A DNA stretch of 64,000 bases, from assembly GCF_035989285.1 (NCBI RefSeq), contig NZ_CP108513.1, positions 2,108,001-2,172,000 on the forward strand. The letters are read 5' to 3'. Of this stretch, positions 52,805 to 63,134 are shown piece after piece. Numbering within the stretch: the stretch's first letter is position 1; each line of letters starts with the position of its first letter. Below the pieces are notes generated by a model. It ran no database searches. It had not been told where the DNA came from and worked only from the letters and a program-made list of their open reading frames with translations. The translations under genes and the position numbers were made by a program. This DNA is from Streptomyces sp. NBC_01235. Lineage in GTDB: Bacteria > Actinomycetota > Actinomycetes > Streptomycetales > Streptomycetaceae.

Positions 52805-54832
52805 TCAGGATCCGTCCGTCACGCGCACCTGGAGCCGCGCCAGGTTCTCCACGACCCGGACCGGGTCCGAGGTGTCGCCTTGGCGATGGCTTGCCACGCG
52901 CAGCACGACCACATGGGTGCCCACTTCCGTGAAGCAGTGCTCCACGTCGATCGTCAGGTTCGACGCCGGCTCCTTGATCTGAGCCTTCTGCTCGAAGCGG
53001 CCCGTACCGTCCAAGTCCCAGGCCGCCCCGACCACCGAGCCCGCGTCGGGCGGGACCTCGACGTCGGCCGCGAAGCGCACGGTCTCGCCGACCCTGGCCT
53101 CGACCGGCCCCGCGAGGGAGACGAGCGGTTGGATTCCGCCCCGCTGCCCGGCTGTCGGCGCTAGCAGCGTCCTGTTCCAGGCGTCCAGCTCGCAGGAGGT
53201 GTCGGCCGGCGGTTTCACACCGTCCTCCACCCATGCCACGAGGTCATCGAGCGCCTGCAGCGCGGCGCCGAGGAACCTGATGAACCGCAGGTTGGTCTCG
53301 GTGCCGAGCTCGGGTGAGGCCTCGCCGTGCATGGCGTTGTCGAGGATCCAGAGCCGTATGCGGTCGTCGCCGTCCCCGCATCGGGCGCGCACCGACTCGA
53401 CGTAGTCATGCGCGAAGACCGGCGGGCACAGGTGATCGAGGGCGCTCTGGACGACGATCATCTTGCCCTCGAACCGGCCGGTTGGAAGGGCGCAGAGCAC
53501 GGCCCGGCGCTCGGCGTCGGCGGGGCGCTGCGGCCAGATCGGCCGGCCGTCGTTCGCCCAGTGCCGCATGGTCGGCCGCTCCGGGTCGACAATGTGCCGG
53601 TGGTAGTGGGACCAGGCCTGCTCGAAGGTGTTGTCCAGGGTGATCTCGTCGCCCACCTGCGGTGCCGGGCGCTCGTGGAAGTCGACGAAACCGATGCAGT
53701 CACCGGTGACGGCCGTACACACGCGCAGGACCTCACGGCCGAGCTCGCCGACGGTGAACCGGCAGCCCATCAGGTCGCTGGTGAGTTCGACACCGGCGAG
53801 TCGCGCACCGACCACGTGCTCGGGCGCAAGCAACTCACGGAGCCCCTCGATGAGCGGCTCCATCAGCGCGGGAGCTTCCGGATCCGACGCGCGGACCAGG
53901 CCGGTGACGGTGCCGGTCGTGCGGTACGGTTCCTTGCCCTCACCCGCGTAGCCAGGGAGGTTCCAGAAGTCCTCCGCGTACTCGGGGTCGATGAGGGGGA
54001 TCCAGTTCGCCCAGTCGGACGCCGCCATGCTGAGCAGATACTCGGCCCCCTTCGGATACCCGGCGCAGTAGAGGTCGGACAGGCACTGCCGCTGCTCGTC
54101 CGTGTCGAGGACCGCGAAGGGGTCGGAGCCCGCGTCGACGGCGGCGGTGATCTCGTCCTTCTTGTGCCGCAGGGCGACTTCCGCACGGATCCAGACCGAC
54201 CAGTAGTGCCAGGCCAAGTGCTGATTGACCATGACGATCGGGACCGCGCCGTCCCACAGACCGGGCACCTGCTCCATGCCCGACACCGACCGGGCGCCGC
54301 CGCCACTGCCGCCGATGAGGTAGGCGTGGTGCGGCCGGGCCCCCAGCAGTTCCGCCGCGGCCGTCTTGGCGTAGCGCGCGGTCTGTGCGCTTGCCCGGTG
54401 CGACAGGATCGTGAGGTCCTCCGGGAGGCCCGGCCCTCCGACCCCGGGCCGCTCAGGAGTCAGGATCCAGCCCTGGTTCGACGCCACGACGAAGGCGCCC
54501 AGCCGGAAGGCGCTGCGGAGCAGCTTCTCCAGGTACTCGGGAGGGTGCGCCTCGGATCCTCCGACACCGCCCGCAAGCTCCTGGACCATCCGGCCCTGGT
54601 AGGCGTCGCGCTCCGGCAAGTACATCACGAAGCGGGTCTCGGTGCCCTCGAACCCTCCGTGCAGGTAGCGGTGCGGGATGGGGCTCTCGCGCCACTCGTC
54701 GACATCGATGAACGCGGGGCCGAACGCGGGGTCGTCCTGGTGCGCCGCATCCGCTACGGCGGCGAGGTCCTGATCGGTCATTTCTCGGTGACTCGCAATC
54801 TCGGTCGTGAAGGCATCGGTCAAGAAAGGCAT
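52805..54832 (-). CDS. large alpha/beta hydrolase (tannase/feruloyl-esterase-like) with C-terminal PKD-like domain
   Basis: 675 residues from ATG at 54832; ATG 54781 (MTDQDLAAVADAAHQDD) is possible, and neither has a good ribosome site. GGSGGGARS around Ser176 is a nucleophile elbow of the Gly-rich type; SALDHLCPPVFAHDYV should carry the acid and NAMHGEASPE the His. Residues about 575-670 (VEARVGETVRFAADVEVPPDAGSVVGAAWDLDGTG...THVVVLRVASHRQGDTS) look like a PKD domain. No signal peptide is evident, unusual for a PKD-bearing protein. It follows the serine hydrolase at 54886 on the same strand, 53 bases apart. Esterase on plant-type glycosides is a guess from context. Confidence 0.7.
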   Translation of the reverse strand: MPFLTDAFTTEIASHREMTDQDLAAVADAAHQDDPAFGPAFIDVDEWRESPIPHRYLHGGFEGTETRFVMYLPERDAYQGRMVQELAGGVGGSEAHPPEYLEKLLRSAFRLGAFVVASNQGWILTPERPGVGGPGLPEDLTILSHRASAQTARYAKTAAAELLGARPHHAYLIGGSGGGARSVSGMEQVPGLWDGAVPIVMVNQHLAWHYWSVWIRAEVALRHKKDEITAAVDAGSDPFAVLDTDEQRQCLSDLYCAGYPKGAEYLLSMAASDWANWIPLIDPEYAEDFWNLPGYAGEGKEPYRTTGTVTGLVRASDPEAPALMEPLIEGLRELLAPEHVVGARLAGVELTSDLMGCRFTVGELGREVLRVCTAVTGDCIGFVDFHERPAPQVGDEITLDNTFEQAWSHYHRHIVDPERPTMRHWANDGRPIWPQRPADAERRAVLCALPTGRFEGKMIVVQSALDHLCPPVFAHDYVESVRARCGDGDDRIRLWILDNAMHGEASPELGTETNLRFIRFLGAALQALDDLVAWVEDGVKPPADTSCELDAWNRTLLAPTAGQRGGIQPLVSLAGPVEARVGETVRFAADVEVPPDAGSVVGAAWDLDGTGRFEQKAQIKEPASNLTIDVEHCFTEVGTHVVVLRVASHRQGDTSDPVRVVENLARLQVRVTDGS

Positions 54833-54885
54833 CAGTCATGGACGGAGTGGTGATGGGCGGATCGGTACGGTGACAGCGGGTGCGC

Positions 54886-56043
54886 TCATGCGGCGCAGGC
54901 CAGCGCCGCCGCGTTCAGGTCGCGGGAGCGCCGTACGACGCGGACGTCGTTCCGGTCGCACCCGTTGGTCAGGTAGACGAAGGACAGGCCGCTGTCCGGA
55001 TCGGCCCAACTGATCTGGCCCGCGGCCCCGTTGTGCCCGAACGTCCGCGGTGTGGCGCCTCCACCGCCGACGCGGTGGAGGCGCGTCGGGTCGCCGCCCT
55101 GCAGCTCAAGGCCGCGGGTGCGGTTCGCGATGATGTCGAACGGTGCGGCGGTGAACGTGTTCCGTACGTTGGTCGTGACGTCGTGCCTGATCGCGGGGTC
55201 CCACACGCGCTTGGGGTCGTGCAGCAGGTGCTGATAGAACAGCGCGAAGCTCGCCGCGTCGCTCACTCCTCCGGCTCCTGGGAAACCGAACGCGACCAGG
55301 TCGGGCCGCTGCCACGTGATCAGGGCGGTGTCCGGGCGCACACTCGCGTTCCCCGCGGCCGCCGTGATCGCCTCAGTGATTTCGAGCGGCAGCGAGTCGA
55401 CGCCTAGGAGGTCCTTCGCTTCCTCCTCCGTACTGGGCTCACCGGCGCCGACGATGCGCTGGAAATCACCCTGCCGGTCCTCGGGAACGCCGAGTTCGAG
55501 CCGGTCGAGGCCCAGGGGATCGAGTATCCGCTCCCGCAACGCCGTGCGGTGGTCGGTGCCGGTCACGCGCTCCACCAGCTCCGCCATCACGTAGTGCGCA
55601 CTGAACCCGTGGTAGCCGTAGGCGGTGCCCGGTTCGAAGGTCGGCTTCCACTGTTCCATCTGCCGCACCCTGGCCGCACGGTCGAAGATCGAGTCGTGGT
55701 CGAGCTCCGCCTCCGGGAATCCCGCGGTGAACAGCAGGAGGTGTTCGAGTGTCACCCGGTCCTTGCCGTACGCCCCGAACTCCGGCCACAGGTCCACGAC
55801 CGGCGCGAGGGGATCCAGCTTGCCCTCGCCCATCAACTGCCACACGAGCGAGCTGAACACCGGCTTGGTCGTCGACCAGATCGAGAACCGAGCGTCCGGC
55901 GGCGCGTCGCCGAGCGTCTCGTGCACGAGCACCTCGCCGTGCCTGGCCAGCGCGTACTGGCACGCCGGCAACAGCCCCTCGTCCACATCCCGTTGCGCCC
56001 GCGCCTTCAATTCGGCAACGCGCTGTACGGACAGTCCTGCCAT
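54886..56043 (-). CDS. beta-lactamase-family serine hydrolase (esterase type)
   Basis: 385 residues from ATG at 56043. The class C-like motif STTK (Ser57, Lys60) opens the active site. A tyrosine motif is likely in FEPGTAYGYHGFSAHYV, and the late HNGAAGQISWADPDSGLSFVYLTNG replaces the KTG strand. No signal peptide is seen, so it is probably a cytoplasmic esterase or amidohydrolase, not a resistance enzyme. The inverted repeat at 56233, some 190 bases upstream, and the divergent TetR gene suggest regulation. The large hydrolase gene follows in the same operon. Confidence 0.85.
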   Translation of the reverse strand: MAGLSVQRVAELKARAQRDVDEGLLPACQYALARHGEVLVHETLGDAPPDARFSIWSTTKPVFSSLVWQLMGEGKLDPLAPVVDLWPEFGAYGKDRVTLEHLLLFTAGFPEAELDHDSIFDRAARVRQMEQWKPTFEPGTAYGYHGFSAHYVMAELVERVTGTDHRTALRERILDPLGLDRLELGVPEDRQGDFQRIVGAGEPSTEEEAKDLLGVDSLPLEITEAITAAAGNASVRPDTALITWQRPDLVAFGFPGAGGVSDAASFALFYQHLLHDPKRVWDPAIRHDVTTNVRNTFTAAPFDIIANRTRGLELQGGDPTRLHRVGGGGATPRTFGHNGAAGQISWADPDSGLSFVYLTNGCDRNDVRVVRRSRDLNAAALACAA

Positions 56044-56232
56044 GTCGATTCCTCGCGCTTGGTGGTAGGTGACCGGTCGAGGGTGCAGGCCGCGGTCCTT
56101 GATCTCTCCCCGGCGGTGTTCGGCTACGGGGCAGTCCTCGGCCGGTTCTCAGGGCGACTGCTACTCGGCGCTCTCCGCGTCCCGCTCGTCCGCAGCGCAG
56201 GGCGCCTGGAACTACGCACCTCGAACTGAATC

Positions 56233-56247
56233 TCAAGTGCAACTTGA
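56233..56247. promoter_or_regulatory. inverted repeat in esterase/TetR divergent region
   Basis: TCAAGTGCAACTTGA: 6-bp perfect arms TCAAGT/ACTTGA with a 3-base centre, followed by ATTTCA. A close relative stands at 57278, before the ABC operon. Likely operator of the TetR protein at 56378. Confidence 0.6.
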
Positions 56248-56377
56248 ATTTCATAGTGTCGGCTGCTCGGGTGCACGTCAACAGCCGGGCGAGAGTTGCC
56301 TGTCCCCATCGAGGATCCGCCGGTCACGTCACCGCGAGGCGAACGGGGCTGCATGCGGAGTCGGATACGGTGCTGGC

Positions 56378-56998
56378 ATGTCAGAGCTCCGTCGGCGCGG
56401 TCCGTACGCACGGACGCGCGAGCGTCGCGCAACCATCGCCCAGGCCACGTTGGCGCTGGTGGTCGAGCACGGCCACCGCAGTGTGACCACGCTCGGGGTG
56501 GCGAAGCGCGCAGGCATCAGTGAAGCGGGGCTCCTCTACCACTTCCCCTCCAAAGAAGCGCTCCTCGTCGCGGCTCTGGCCTTGTTCGACGAGCAGGAGA
56601 TGAGGCTGCTGGGCCCGGGCGAGTCCGTGGCGGCCGCACCCGCACTGGCCGTGGACGGCGTACGCCGCACCAACATCGTCCACCTCTACGCATCCCTGCT
56701 CGGCGAGGCCAGCAACCCCGAACACCCCGCGCACGACTACTTCAAGGAACGCTGGCGCCTCTCGCGCGCACAGCTGGCCCGCGACATCTCGCTGCTCCAG
56801 GAGACCGGAGAGGTCGGCTCCGCGGTCGATCCGGAACAGGCCGCAGCCTTGATCATCGCGGCCTGGGACGGACTGCAGAACCACTGGCTGGTCGACCCGT
56901 CCTTCGACATCGGCGCCCAGCTCGGAGCCCTCATCGACGCCGTCCTGCTGCGGTCCCCCAGCGGGCACCGGGGCAGCACGCGCAGGGTCACGCCGTAG
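56378..56998 (+). CDS. TetR-family transcriptional regulator
   Basis: 206 residues from ATG at 56378 (no clear ribosome site). HTH: RERRATIAQATLALVVEHGHRSVTTLGVAKRAGISEAGLLYHFPSKEALLVAALALFDEQEM. The C-terminal part (NIVHLYASLLGEASNPEHPAHDYFKERW, AALIIAAWDGLQNHWLVDPSFDI) is that of regulators seen beside glycosidase and esterase genes in actinomycetes. It lies between the divergent esterase operon and the ABC-rhamnosidase genes, and the two related inverted repeats in front of those operons suggest that it controls both. Confidence 0.9.
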   Translation: MSELRRRGPYARTRERRATIAQATLALVVEHGHRSVTTLGVAKRAGISEAGLLYHFPSKEALLVAALALFDEQEMRLLGPGESVAAAPALAVDGVRRTNIVHLYASLLGEASNPEHPAHDYFKERWRLSRAQLARDISLLQETGEVGSAVDPEQAAALIIAAWDGLQNHWLVDPSFDIGAQLGALIDAVLLRSPSGHRGSTRRVTP

Positions 56999-57277
56999 GC
57001 GGTCGGGACTCGGCAACTGCCGGTTCACCCACCGGCAGTTCAACATCGGTAGCCGATGCGCCCGATAGTTCAGATTCCGCCGCCACCACCGGTGCGCCCG
57101 GCCCTTCAGATGCGGCATCCGCCGGCGGCTCCCGGTCGGCCACGCCCGTTGCGGGCATCCGCCGCCGGTTCGCCGGGCGGCCATACCCGCTGCCCACCCT
57201 GCCGCTCACTGCCTCAATTTCAGTGTGTGCTCGATATTGACGGCGTGCTGAGCCCAGTCCTACCTTGAGCCCGAACT

Positions 57278-57298
57278 TCAAGTGTCACTGGAAATTCA
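57278..57298. promoter_or_regulatory. second inverted-repeat site, before the peptide/glycoside ABC operon
   Basis: TCAAGTGTCACTGGAA followed by ATTCA agrees with the site at 56233 at 17 of 21 positions when ends are included. It is 168 bases before the first permease. The rest of 56999-57465 contains no gene I can support. Confidence 0.55.
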
Positions 57299-57465
57299 GC
57301 GGTCCGAAACCGGTCTGGAACATCGACCGCCGTCGACATCCGATCCGACCCACCTCCGGAGAGCGCCGTGCGCAACTTGCCTACCGCCGTGCCGCCACTT
57401 ATCGCCTCCCCGTGGGGCGCTGCTCGCTCTGCGCCCGCAGGGGACCTGTCCATGCAGGACCTACC

Positions 57466-58407
57466 GTGCTGAAACTCCTCGGGCACCGCCTGTTGTGGTC
57501 ACTGCCTGTCGTCTTCGTCGCCACAGCCCTGTCGTTCGTGCTCACCAGTGTGGTCCCCGGCGACGCCGCGCAGATGATGCTCGGTCCGCAAGCCACGTCG
57601 GACCAGATTGTCGCCCTCCGTGAGAGCCTCGGCCTGGACAAGCCGATGTTCGAGCAGTACGGGAGCTGGCTGGCGCATGCAGTGCGTGGTGATCTCGGAA
57701 CTTCGACCCTCTCCGGTGAAGGCATCACCTCCCAGCTCAACGAGCACCTTGAGGTCACGTTCTCGCTGCTGATCCTTGGCACGCTGGCGAGTGCCGTTCT
57801 CGGTCTGACGCTGGGCATCACCTCGGCGGTGCGCGGCGGTGTCACCCGCAGCATCGTCGACGTCCTGTCGCTGGGCGGCATGGCCATCCCCAACTTCTGG
57901 CTGGCGGTGGTCCTCACCTCGTTCTTCTCGGTCACGCTCCGGCTCCTTCCAGTCGCCGGCTACGTCAGCTTCGCGGATTCGCCGGGGCAGTGGGCGCGGT
58001 CCCTGGTGCTGCCGGTGACCTCCCTGGCAATCGGGGGAGCCACGATCATCGCCAAGCAGACCCGCGACTCTCTCGGGCAGGTCCTGAGTCAGGACTTCAT
58101 CAAGACGCTGCGGGCCAACGGCCTCGCGCACCGGTCGATTCTCTTCCGGCACGCGCTCCGCAACGCGGGTGTGCCGATCATGAGCGTCATCGGCGTCGTG
58201 TTCGTCGGGCTGATCGGCGGCACGATCTTCGTCGAACAGGTCTTCGCGATGCCCGGCCTCGGTTCCATCGTCCAACAGGCAACGGCCTCCCGGGACTTGC
58301 CTGTGATTCAGGGAGCGGTCGTGTACTTCACTTTGCTCGTCGTCGCGGCGAACCTCCTCGTCGATCTCTGTTACGGCGCGATCGACCCCCGGGTGCGTGT
58401 CCGGTGA
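57466..58407 (+). CDS. DppB-type ABC transporter permease
   Basis: 313 residues from GTG at 57466 with AGGACC upstream. Opening LLGHRLLWSLPVVFVATALSFVLTSVVPGD is the classic DppB/OppB start (first helix plus VVPGD). Other marks are DVLSLGGMAIPNFWLAVVL, DFIKTLRANGLAHRSILFRHALRNAGVPIM (EAA-like loop) and FVEQVFAMPGLGSIVQQA. Such permeases import oligopeptides, but also plant-type oligosaccharides and glycosides in some bacteria; the rhamnosidase downstream points to the latter. A longer in-frame frame upstream crosses the putative operator and is rejected. Its stop overlaps the next start (GTGA). Confidence 0.9.
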   Translation: MLKLLGHRLLWSLPVVFVATALSFVLTSVVPGDAAQMMLGPQATSDQIVALRESLGLDKPMFEQYGSWLAHAVRGDLGTSTLSGEGITSQLNEHLEVTFSLLILGTLASAVLGLTLGITSAVRGGVTRSIVDVLSLGGMAIPNFWLAVVLTSFFSVTLRLLPVAGYVSFADSPGQWARSLVLPVTSLAIGGATIIAKQTRDSLGQVLSQDFIKTLRANGLAHRSILFRHALRNAGVPIMSVIGVVFVGLIGGTIFVEQVFAMPGLGSIVQQATASRDLPVIQGAVVYFTLLVVAANLLVDLCYGAIDPRVRVR

Positions 58408-60464
58408 CCGGCATCGAGCAGACGGCGGTGGACCCCACGCCCGGCGACACCGGCCTGAGGGACGACTCGGCGGAGCAGGCGTCGGTGCCCCAGCGCCAGC
58501 CGCGGCGCGGGTCGGCTCTGTGGGCGTTGGTCCGCAGGCCGCTGGCGGTCCTCTCGCTCCTGTGGCTGGTGGCGGTCGGCGTGATGAGCGTGGGTGCGGA
58601 CGCGCTCGCTCCGTACGGGCCCACGAACACCGACCTGACCCACGTGCTGGCCGGGCCCAGCGGGCAACACTGGCTGGGTACCGACCAGTTGGGCCGGGAC
58701 ATCCTCAGCCGCGTCCTGTTCGGTGGTCAGGGGGTGTTGCTGGGAATCGTGGAGGTAACGCTCGTCTTCGTCGTCACCGGCACCGCCATGGGTGTGCTGG
58801 CCGGCTACTTCGGACGCTGGGTGGACTGGGCGGTGCTGCGTTGGATCGAGCTCGCGGCGGCGCTCCCGGCCATTCTGATCCTCCTGCTCGTCCTCGCCGT
58901 GTTCCCCGGAAACCAGCACGTCGCGATGGTCGCTCTCGGCGTGCTCGGTGGGTCGGGACTCGCCCGGGTCATCCGCGGGGAGACGCAACGTGTCCGTACG
59001 GAGCAGTACGTCGCTGCGGCCCGTGTGTCCGGCCTCAGTGACGGTCAGATCCTGCTCCGGCACATCGTGCCGCGCCTCGCGACGACGATCCTCGTGCAGG
59101 CGTCCCTGATGGCCGCGGCCGCGGTCGGCGTGCAGGCGGGTCTGTCCTTCCTCGGGCTCGGCGTGCAGGAACCGGATCCGTCCTGGGGCGGTCTGATCAC
59201 CCAGGCAAGCCAGGTTCTCGACCGATCCAGCTGGATGCTGGTGCCGTCGGGCGGCGTCATCGGTCTGACCATGCTCGCCCTCGCGTTGCTCGGCGACGCC
59301 GTGCGCGATGTGATGGTGCAACGGTGGAGCACCTCACCGGCACGGCACGGTGGCGCAGGCAGAGGTGAACCGCCCGTATGGGAGGAAGGCGAGGACGAGT
59401 CCACCGAACCCGGTGGGGCGACGGGGCAGGCGGCGCCGAGCACTCTGCTGGCGGTGCGCGGGCTAACGGTCGCCTTCGGCACGGGCGGCAAGCGCAGCGC
59501 CGTTGTCCAAGGCGTCGGTTTCCACGTGGACCGGGGCGAAATCCTTGGCATCGTCGGCGAGTCGGGCTGCGGCAAGTCGGTCACGGTTTCAGCCGTACTC
59601 GGCCTGCTGCCCTCCAGCGCCGAAGTCCGTGCCCGTTCCTGCCGGTTCGACGGAGCCGAACTTCTGTCGCTGTCCGACCTGGACCGTCATGCCCTGCGCG
59701 GAACCCGCATCGGCTACGTGTCCCAGGAACCCATGACGGCGCTCGATCCCACGTGCCGCGTCGGCGATCTGCTCGCCGAGGCCGCGCGCCGGCACCACGG
59801 TCTGGACCGGCGCGCCGCGCGGGCGCGGGCCGTCGAACTCCTCGAGCTGGTCAACATCCCGGATCCGGGTGCCGTTTCACGCCGGTACCCGCATCAGATC
59901 TCCGGGGGCATGGCCCAGCGTGTCGCCATCGCGCTCGCCCTGGCCGGTGACCCCGATCTGCTGGTCGCGGACGAACCGACGACCGCGCTCGACGCCCGCG
60001 TCCAGACCGAGATCCTCGCACTGCTGCGACGCCTGCAGGCGGAGCGCGGACTCGCCATCGTCCTGATCACCCACGACTGGGGCGTCGCGGCGCAGTTGTG
60101 CGCGCGTGCGGTCGTCATGTACGCCGGGCAGGTCGTCGAGCAAGGGCCAGTCGGCGCCCTGTACCACTCGCCTGCGCATCCGTACACGGCCGGCCTCCTC
60201 GCGGCCAACCCGCACCGCGCACTCGACCGCACATCGGCCGACGGCAGCACCGCCACGCACCTGACGAGGCTGCCCACGATCCCGGGCACCGTGCCGCCTC
60301 CGGCCGCCTGGCCCATCAGCTGCCACTTCCAGGACCGCTGCCCACTCGCCGCTGCCGACTGCGCGCAGCGCCCGATTCCCCTGGCCGCGGTCGCGGCCGA
60401 GCACCACAGCCGCTGCATCCACATCGACCGCGTGCGGGAACTCGACATGGAGGATGCCTCGTGA
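58404..60464 (+). CDS. fused DppC-type permease and DppD-type ATPase
   Basis: 686 residues. Residues 1-310 are a DppC permease: helix at about 48-65, [20 protein letters not shown], the loop [27 protein letters not shown], and [21 protein letters not shown] hydrophilic linker (about 310-345, rich in Gly and Glu) leads to an ATPase: Walker A GESGCGKS (385-392), Q-loop [12 protein letters not shown], signature [17 protein letters not shown], Walker [13 protein letters not shown], and the C-terminal Cys cluster [17 protein letters not shown] typical of peptide-type ATPases. Separate genes encode these in most bacteria; such fusions are known in actinomycetes. Both boundaries are GTGA overlaps. 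Confidence 0.9.
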   Translation: MTGIEQTAVDPTPGDTGLRDDSAEQASVPQRQPRRGSALWALVRRPLAVLSLLWLVAVGVMSVGADALAPYGPTNTDLTHVLAGPSGQHWLGTDQLGRDILSRVLFGGQGVLLGIVEVTLVFVVTGTAMGVLAGYFGRWVDWAVLRWIELAAALPAILILLLVLAVFPGNQHVAMVALGVLGGSGLARVIRGETQRVRTEQYVAAARVSGLSDGQILLRHIVPRLATTILVQASLMAAAAVGVQAGLSFLGLGVQEPDPSWGGLITQASQVLDRSSWMLVPSGGVIGLTMLALALLGDAVRDVMVQRWSTSPARHGGAGRGEPPVWEEGEDESTEPGGATGQAAPSTLLAVRGLTVAFGTGGKRSAVVQGVGFHVDRGEILGIVGESGCGKSVTVSAVLGLLPSSAEVRARSCRFDGAELLSLSDLDRHALRGTRIGYVSQEPMTALDPTCRVGDLLAEAARRHHGLDRRAARARAVELLELVNIPDPGAVSRRYPHQISGGMAQRVAIALALAGDPDLLVADEPTTALDARVQTEILALLRRLQAERGLAIVLITHDWGVAAQLCARAVVMYAGQVVEQGPVGALYHSPAHPYTAGLLAANPHRALDRTSADGSTATHLTRLPTIPGTVPPPAAWPISCHFQDRCPLAAADCAQRPIPLAAVAAEHHSRCIHIDRVRELDMEDAS

Positions 60465-61306
60465 GCCGGACCGACACGGCGCCCACTCAGCCCCTGCTGA
60501 GCGCACACGGAATCGTCCTCGACTATCCGCAGGGGTTTCGCCGCAAGCCCGCCCGCGTTCTCCACGGGGTCGACATCGACATCGCCGAGGGCGAAACCCT
60601 CGGCCTGGTCGGCGAATCGGGCTCGGGCAAGAGCTCCCTCGCCAACATCGTCCTGGGCTTCCGGCCCCCGACCGAAGGGCACATCCGGTTCCGGGGGCGT
60701 GACATCACCGGAGCCGGGCGGCGAGAGCGCCGGGCCCTCAGTTCGGAGATCCAGGCGGTCTTCCAGGATCCGTTCAGCTCGCTGAATCCCACGCGGCGGG
60801 TGGGCACGTCCATCGCCGAGCCGCTGCTGTTGCGGTCGTCCTCGCTGTCGCGGCGGGACATCGCGGCGCGCGTGCGGGACATGCTCGTCCGGGTCGGTCT
60901 GCCGCCCGACGCCGCGGACCGCTATCCGGCGCACTTCTCGGGCGGACAACGGCAACGCATCGCCATCGCCCGCGCCCTGATCATCAATCCATCGCTCGTC
61001 ATCTGCGACGAGCCGGTCAGCGCGCTCGATCTCTCCGTGCAGGCCCAGATCCTCAATCTCCTCGCCGAACTGCAGGAGTCGATGGGCCTCAGTTATCTCT
61101 TCATCGCGCACGACCTCGCGGTGGTGCGCTTCCTGTCCCACCGCATGGCGGTGATGCACCAGGGCCGCATCGTCGAGACCGGCCCGGCGGAGCGCGTCTA
61201 CAGCGCGCCCACCGACCCGTACACCCGGCAGCTGCTCGCCGCGGTGCCCGACCCGGATCCCGAGCGAGCACCCTCCCAGCGGCTCACCGTCGCACAGGAC
61301 TCCTGA
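60461..61306 (+). CDS. DppF-type ABC transporter ATPase
   Basis: 281 residues from an overlapping GTG. Walker [11 protein letters not shown]-loop [16 protein letters not shown], signature [16 protein letters not shown], Walker [13 protein letters not shown], switch His in [11 protein letters not shown]. The usual C-terminal [16 protein letters not shown] follows. With the ATPase half of the preceding fusion it forms the nucleotide-binding pair of the importer. The protein is somewhat shorter than common OppF proteins because the C-terminal Cys cluster is absent here and present only in the fused partner. Confidence 0.92.
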   Translation: MSRTDTAPTQPLLSAHGIVLDYPQGFRRKPARVLHGVDIDIAEGETLGLVGESGSGKSSLANIVLGFRPPTEGHIRFRGRDITGAGRRERRALSSEIQAVFQDPFSSLNPTRRVGTSIAEPLLLRSSSLSRRDIAARVRDMLVRVGLPPDAADRYPAHFSGGQRQRIAIARALIINPSLVICDEPVSALDLSVQAQILNLLAELQESMGLSYLFIAHDLAVVRFLSHRMAVMHQGRIVETGPAERVYSAPTDPYTRQLLAAVPDPDPERAPSQRLTVAQDS

Positions 61307-61386
61307 TAACACCCCCGCCGTACGCGAACCGGGCCGCCGGCACCGACACCCGCTCCGGGCGCGCGGCACTCCATGGAGGAAGTTCC

Positions 61387-62943
61387 ATGAACAGAGGATT
61401 CACCCGCACCACGACATTGCTGGCCGGTGCCCTGTGCGCCGCACTGACCGCGACGGCCTGCAGCGGCACGGCCGACTCGTCCACGGGCAAGTCCGGAGGC
61501 ACGCTCAACGTCGTCTCGCTCATGCCGCCCAGCACCTTCAACCCAGCGCGCGCGGGCATCACCGTCGGGGAGAACTGGTACACCCCGCTGGCGTACGACT
61601 CGCTCATCCACCGTGGCCCGAACAGCAAGTACGAGCCCGGCCTCGCCACTTCGTGGAAGTACGTCGGCAAGGGCAACCGTGAGTTCCAACTCACCCTGCG
61701 CCCAGGTGTGAAGTTCGCGGACGGCACACCGGTCACGACGGCCGCGGTGGTCAATTCGCTGAAGTACACCTTCGCCGATCCGAACAGTCCGCAGGCGCCG
61801 TCCCTCGGCAAGGTGTCCGTCGAGGCAACCGGCGACCGCACCGTCACCCTCAAGCTCGCCCGGCCCAACCCGGAAATGCCGTACAACCTGTCGTCGACCA
61901 CTCATCTCAGCTCGGTCATCAGCGCGAAGGGACTCGCCAACAAGAAAGCACTGGGACACCAGACGTTCGGCGCAGGACCGTACGTGCTCGACGAGAAGGC
62001 GACCGTCTCCGGTGACCACTACACCTACACGCCCAACCAGAACTACTACAACAAGTCCGCGGTTCACTACGACAAGATCGTCATCAAGGTCGTCAGCTCG
62101 ACCAACGCGGCGCTCTCACTGCTGAAGACCGGCGCCGCCGACGTGGCACAGGGCGACGTCAACACGCTGGACAGCGCCAAGAGCGCCAATCTCAAGACGT
62201 ACTCCACCCTGGTCGCGGAGACCGGAATCCAACTGACCGGCCGTGCTAAGAACGCTGGGTCGAAGCCCCTGCGCAGCAAGCTCGTCCGGCAGGCACTGAA
62301 CTACGCCGTCGACCGGAAGGCCATCGCCGAGGGGCTGTTGCACGGCACCGGCAAGCCAGTCAACCAGATCGGGACACCCGGCACGCCGGACTATCTCGAG
62401 TCGGAAGCCGACCGCTACACCTACGACCCCGACAAGGCGAAGTCCCTGCTCGCGAAGGCGGGTTACCCGAACGGCTTCAGCGCCACCATGCTCAGCTTGA
62501 CCGTGAACCCACCCGCCGGCGACGTCGCACAAGCCGTGATCTCGGACTGGGCCAAAATCGGTGTGAAGGTTCGCGTGGTCAACGCCAGCGACGGCGCCAA
62601 GTACTCACGGGAGTATCTGAGCGGGGAGCATCCCATGGTGTCCTACGGATACGGCTACATCCCGTTCTTCCTCTACGCCAAGCAGTTCTACCTTCCGACA
62701 CCTGGCCTCATCTACGGCGGCGACGACCCACAGCTGGCGTCACTGGTCAAGCAAGGCGACACGGCGACGGGCGCCGAGCAACGCTCGCTCCGCGACCAGG
62801 CCACGCGGCGGGCCATCGACTTGGCCTGGCTCGTGCCGGTAACGAGCTTCTCGGTCTTCTACTACACCTCACCCAACGTGAAGGGTGTGAAGGTCGACCT
62901 GCAGCGTCCGCTCCTCGACCTCACCGAACTCTCCCTCGCCTGA
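61387..62943 (+). CDS. DppA/OppA-type (family 5) substrate-binding lipoprotein
   Basis: 518 residues from ATG at 61387 behind GGAGGAAG. Signal peptide [20 protein letters not shown] with lipobox ATAC. Family 5 features: [83 protein letters not shown] and [16 protein letters not shown]. It delivers its ligand to the DppBCDF importer encoded just upstream. The following alpha-L-rhamnosidase gene suggests a rhamnosylated compound as ligand, an inference. The 191 bases between this gene and the next show no clear terminator. Confidence 0.92.
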   Translation: MNRGFTRTTTLLAGALCAALTATACSGTADSSTGKSGGTLNVVSLMPPSTFNPARAGITVGENWYTPLAYDSLIHRGPNSKYEPGLATSWKYVGKGNREFQLTLRPGVKFADGTPVTTAAVVNSLKYTFADPNSPQAPSLGKVSVEATGDRTVTLKLARPNPEMPYNLSSTTHLSSVISAKGLANKKALGHQTFGAGPYVLDEKATVSGDHYTYTPNQNYYNKSAVHYDKIVIKVVSSTNAALSLLKTGAADVAQGDVNTLDSAKSANLKTYSTLVAETGIQLTGRAKNAGSKPLRSKLVRQALNYAVDRKAIAEGLLHGTGKPVNQIGTPGTPDYLESEADRYTYDPDKAKSLLAKAGYPNGFSATMLSLTVNPPAGDVAQAVISDWAKIGVKVRVVNASDGAKYSREYLSGEHPMVSYGYGYIPFFLYAKQFYLPTPGLIYGGDDPQLASLVKQGDTATGAEQRSLRDQATRRAIDLAWLVPVTSFSVFYYTSPNVKGVKVDLQRPLLDLTELSLA

Positions 62944-63134
62944 CAGCGGCAATTCCGACGGCAGTCGTGCTCGGCGTGGACCCGGCGGTGCACCACCCCG
63001 CCTGGTGACATCGGCCTGGCGCGAGGGAAGTCTCGGGCCGGTGGCCAGAGACCCCTGCCACGTGGCCGTACGCGTGTCCGACCGGCCCACGACACCGTTC
63101 GAGCCGCACGCGGCCAACTGTCTCCGAACGAGAA

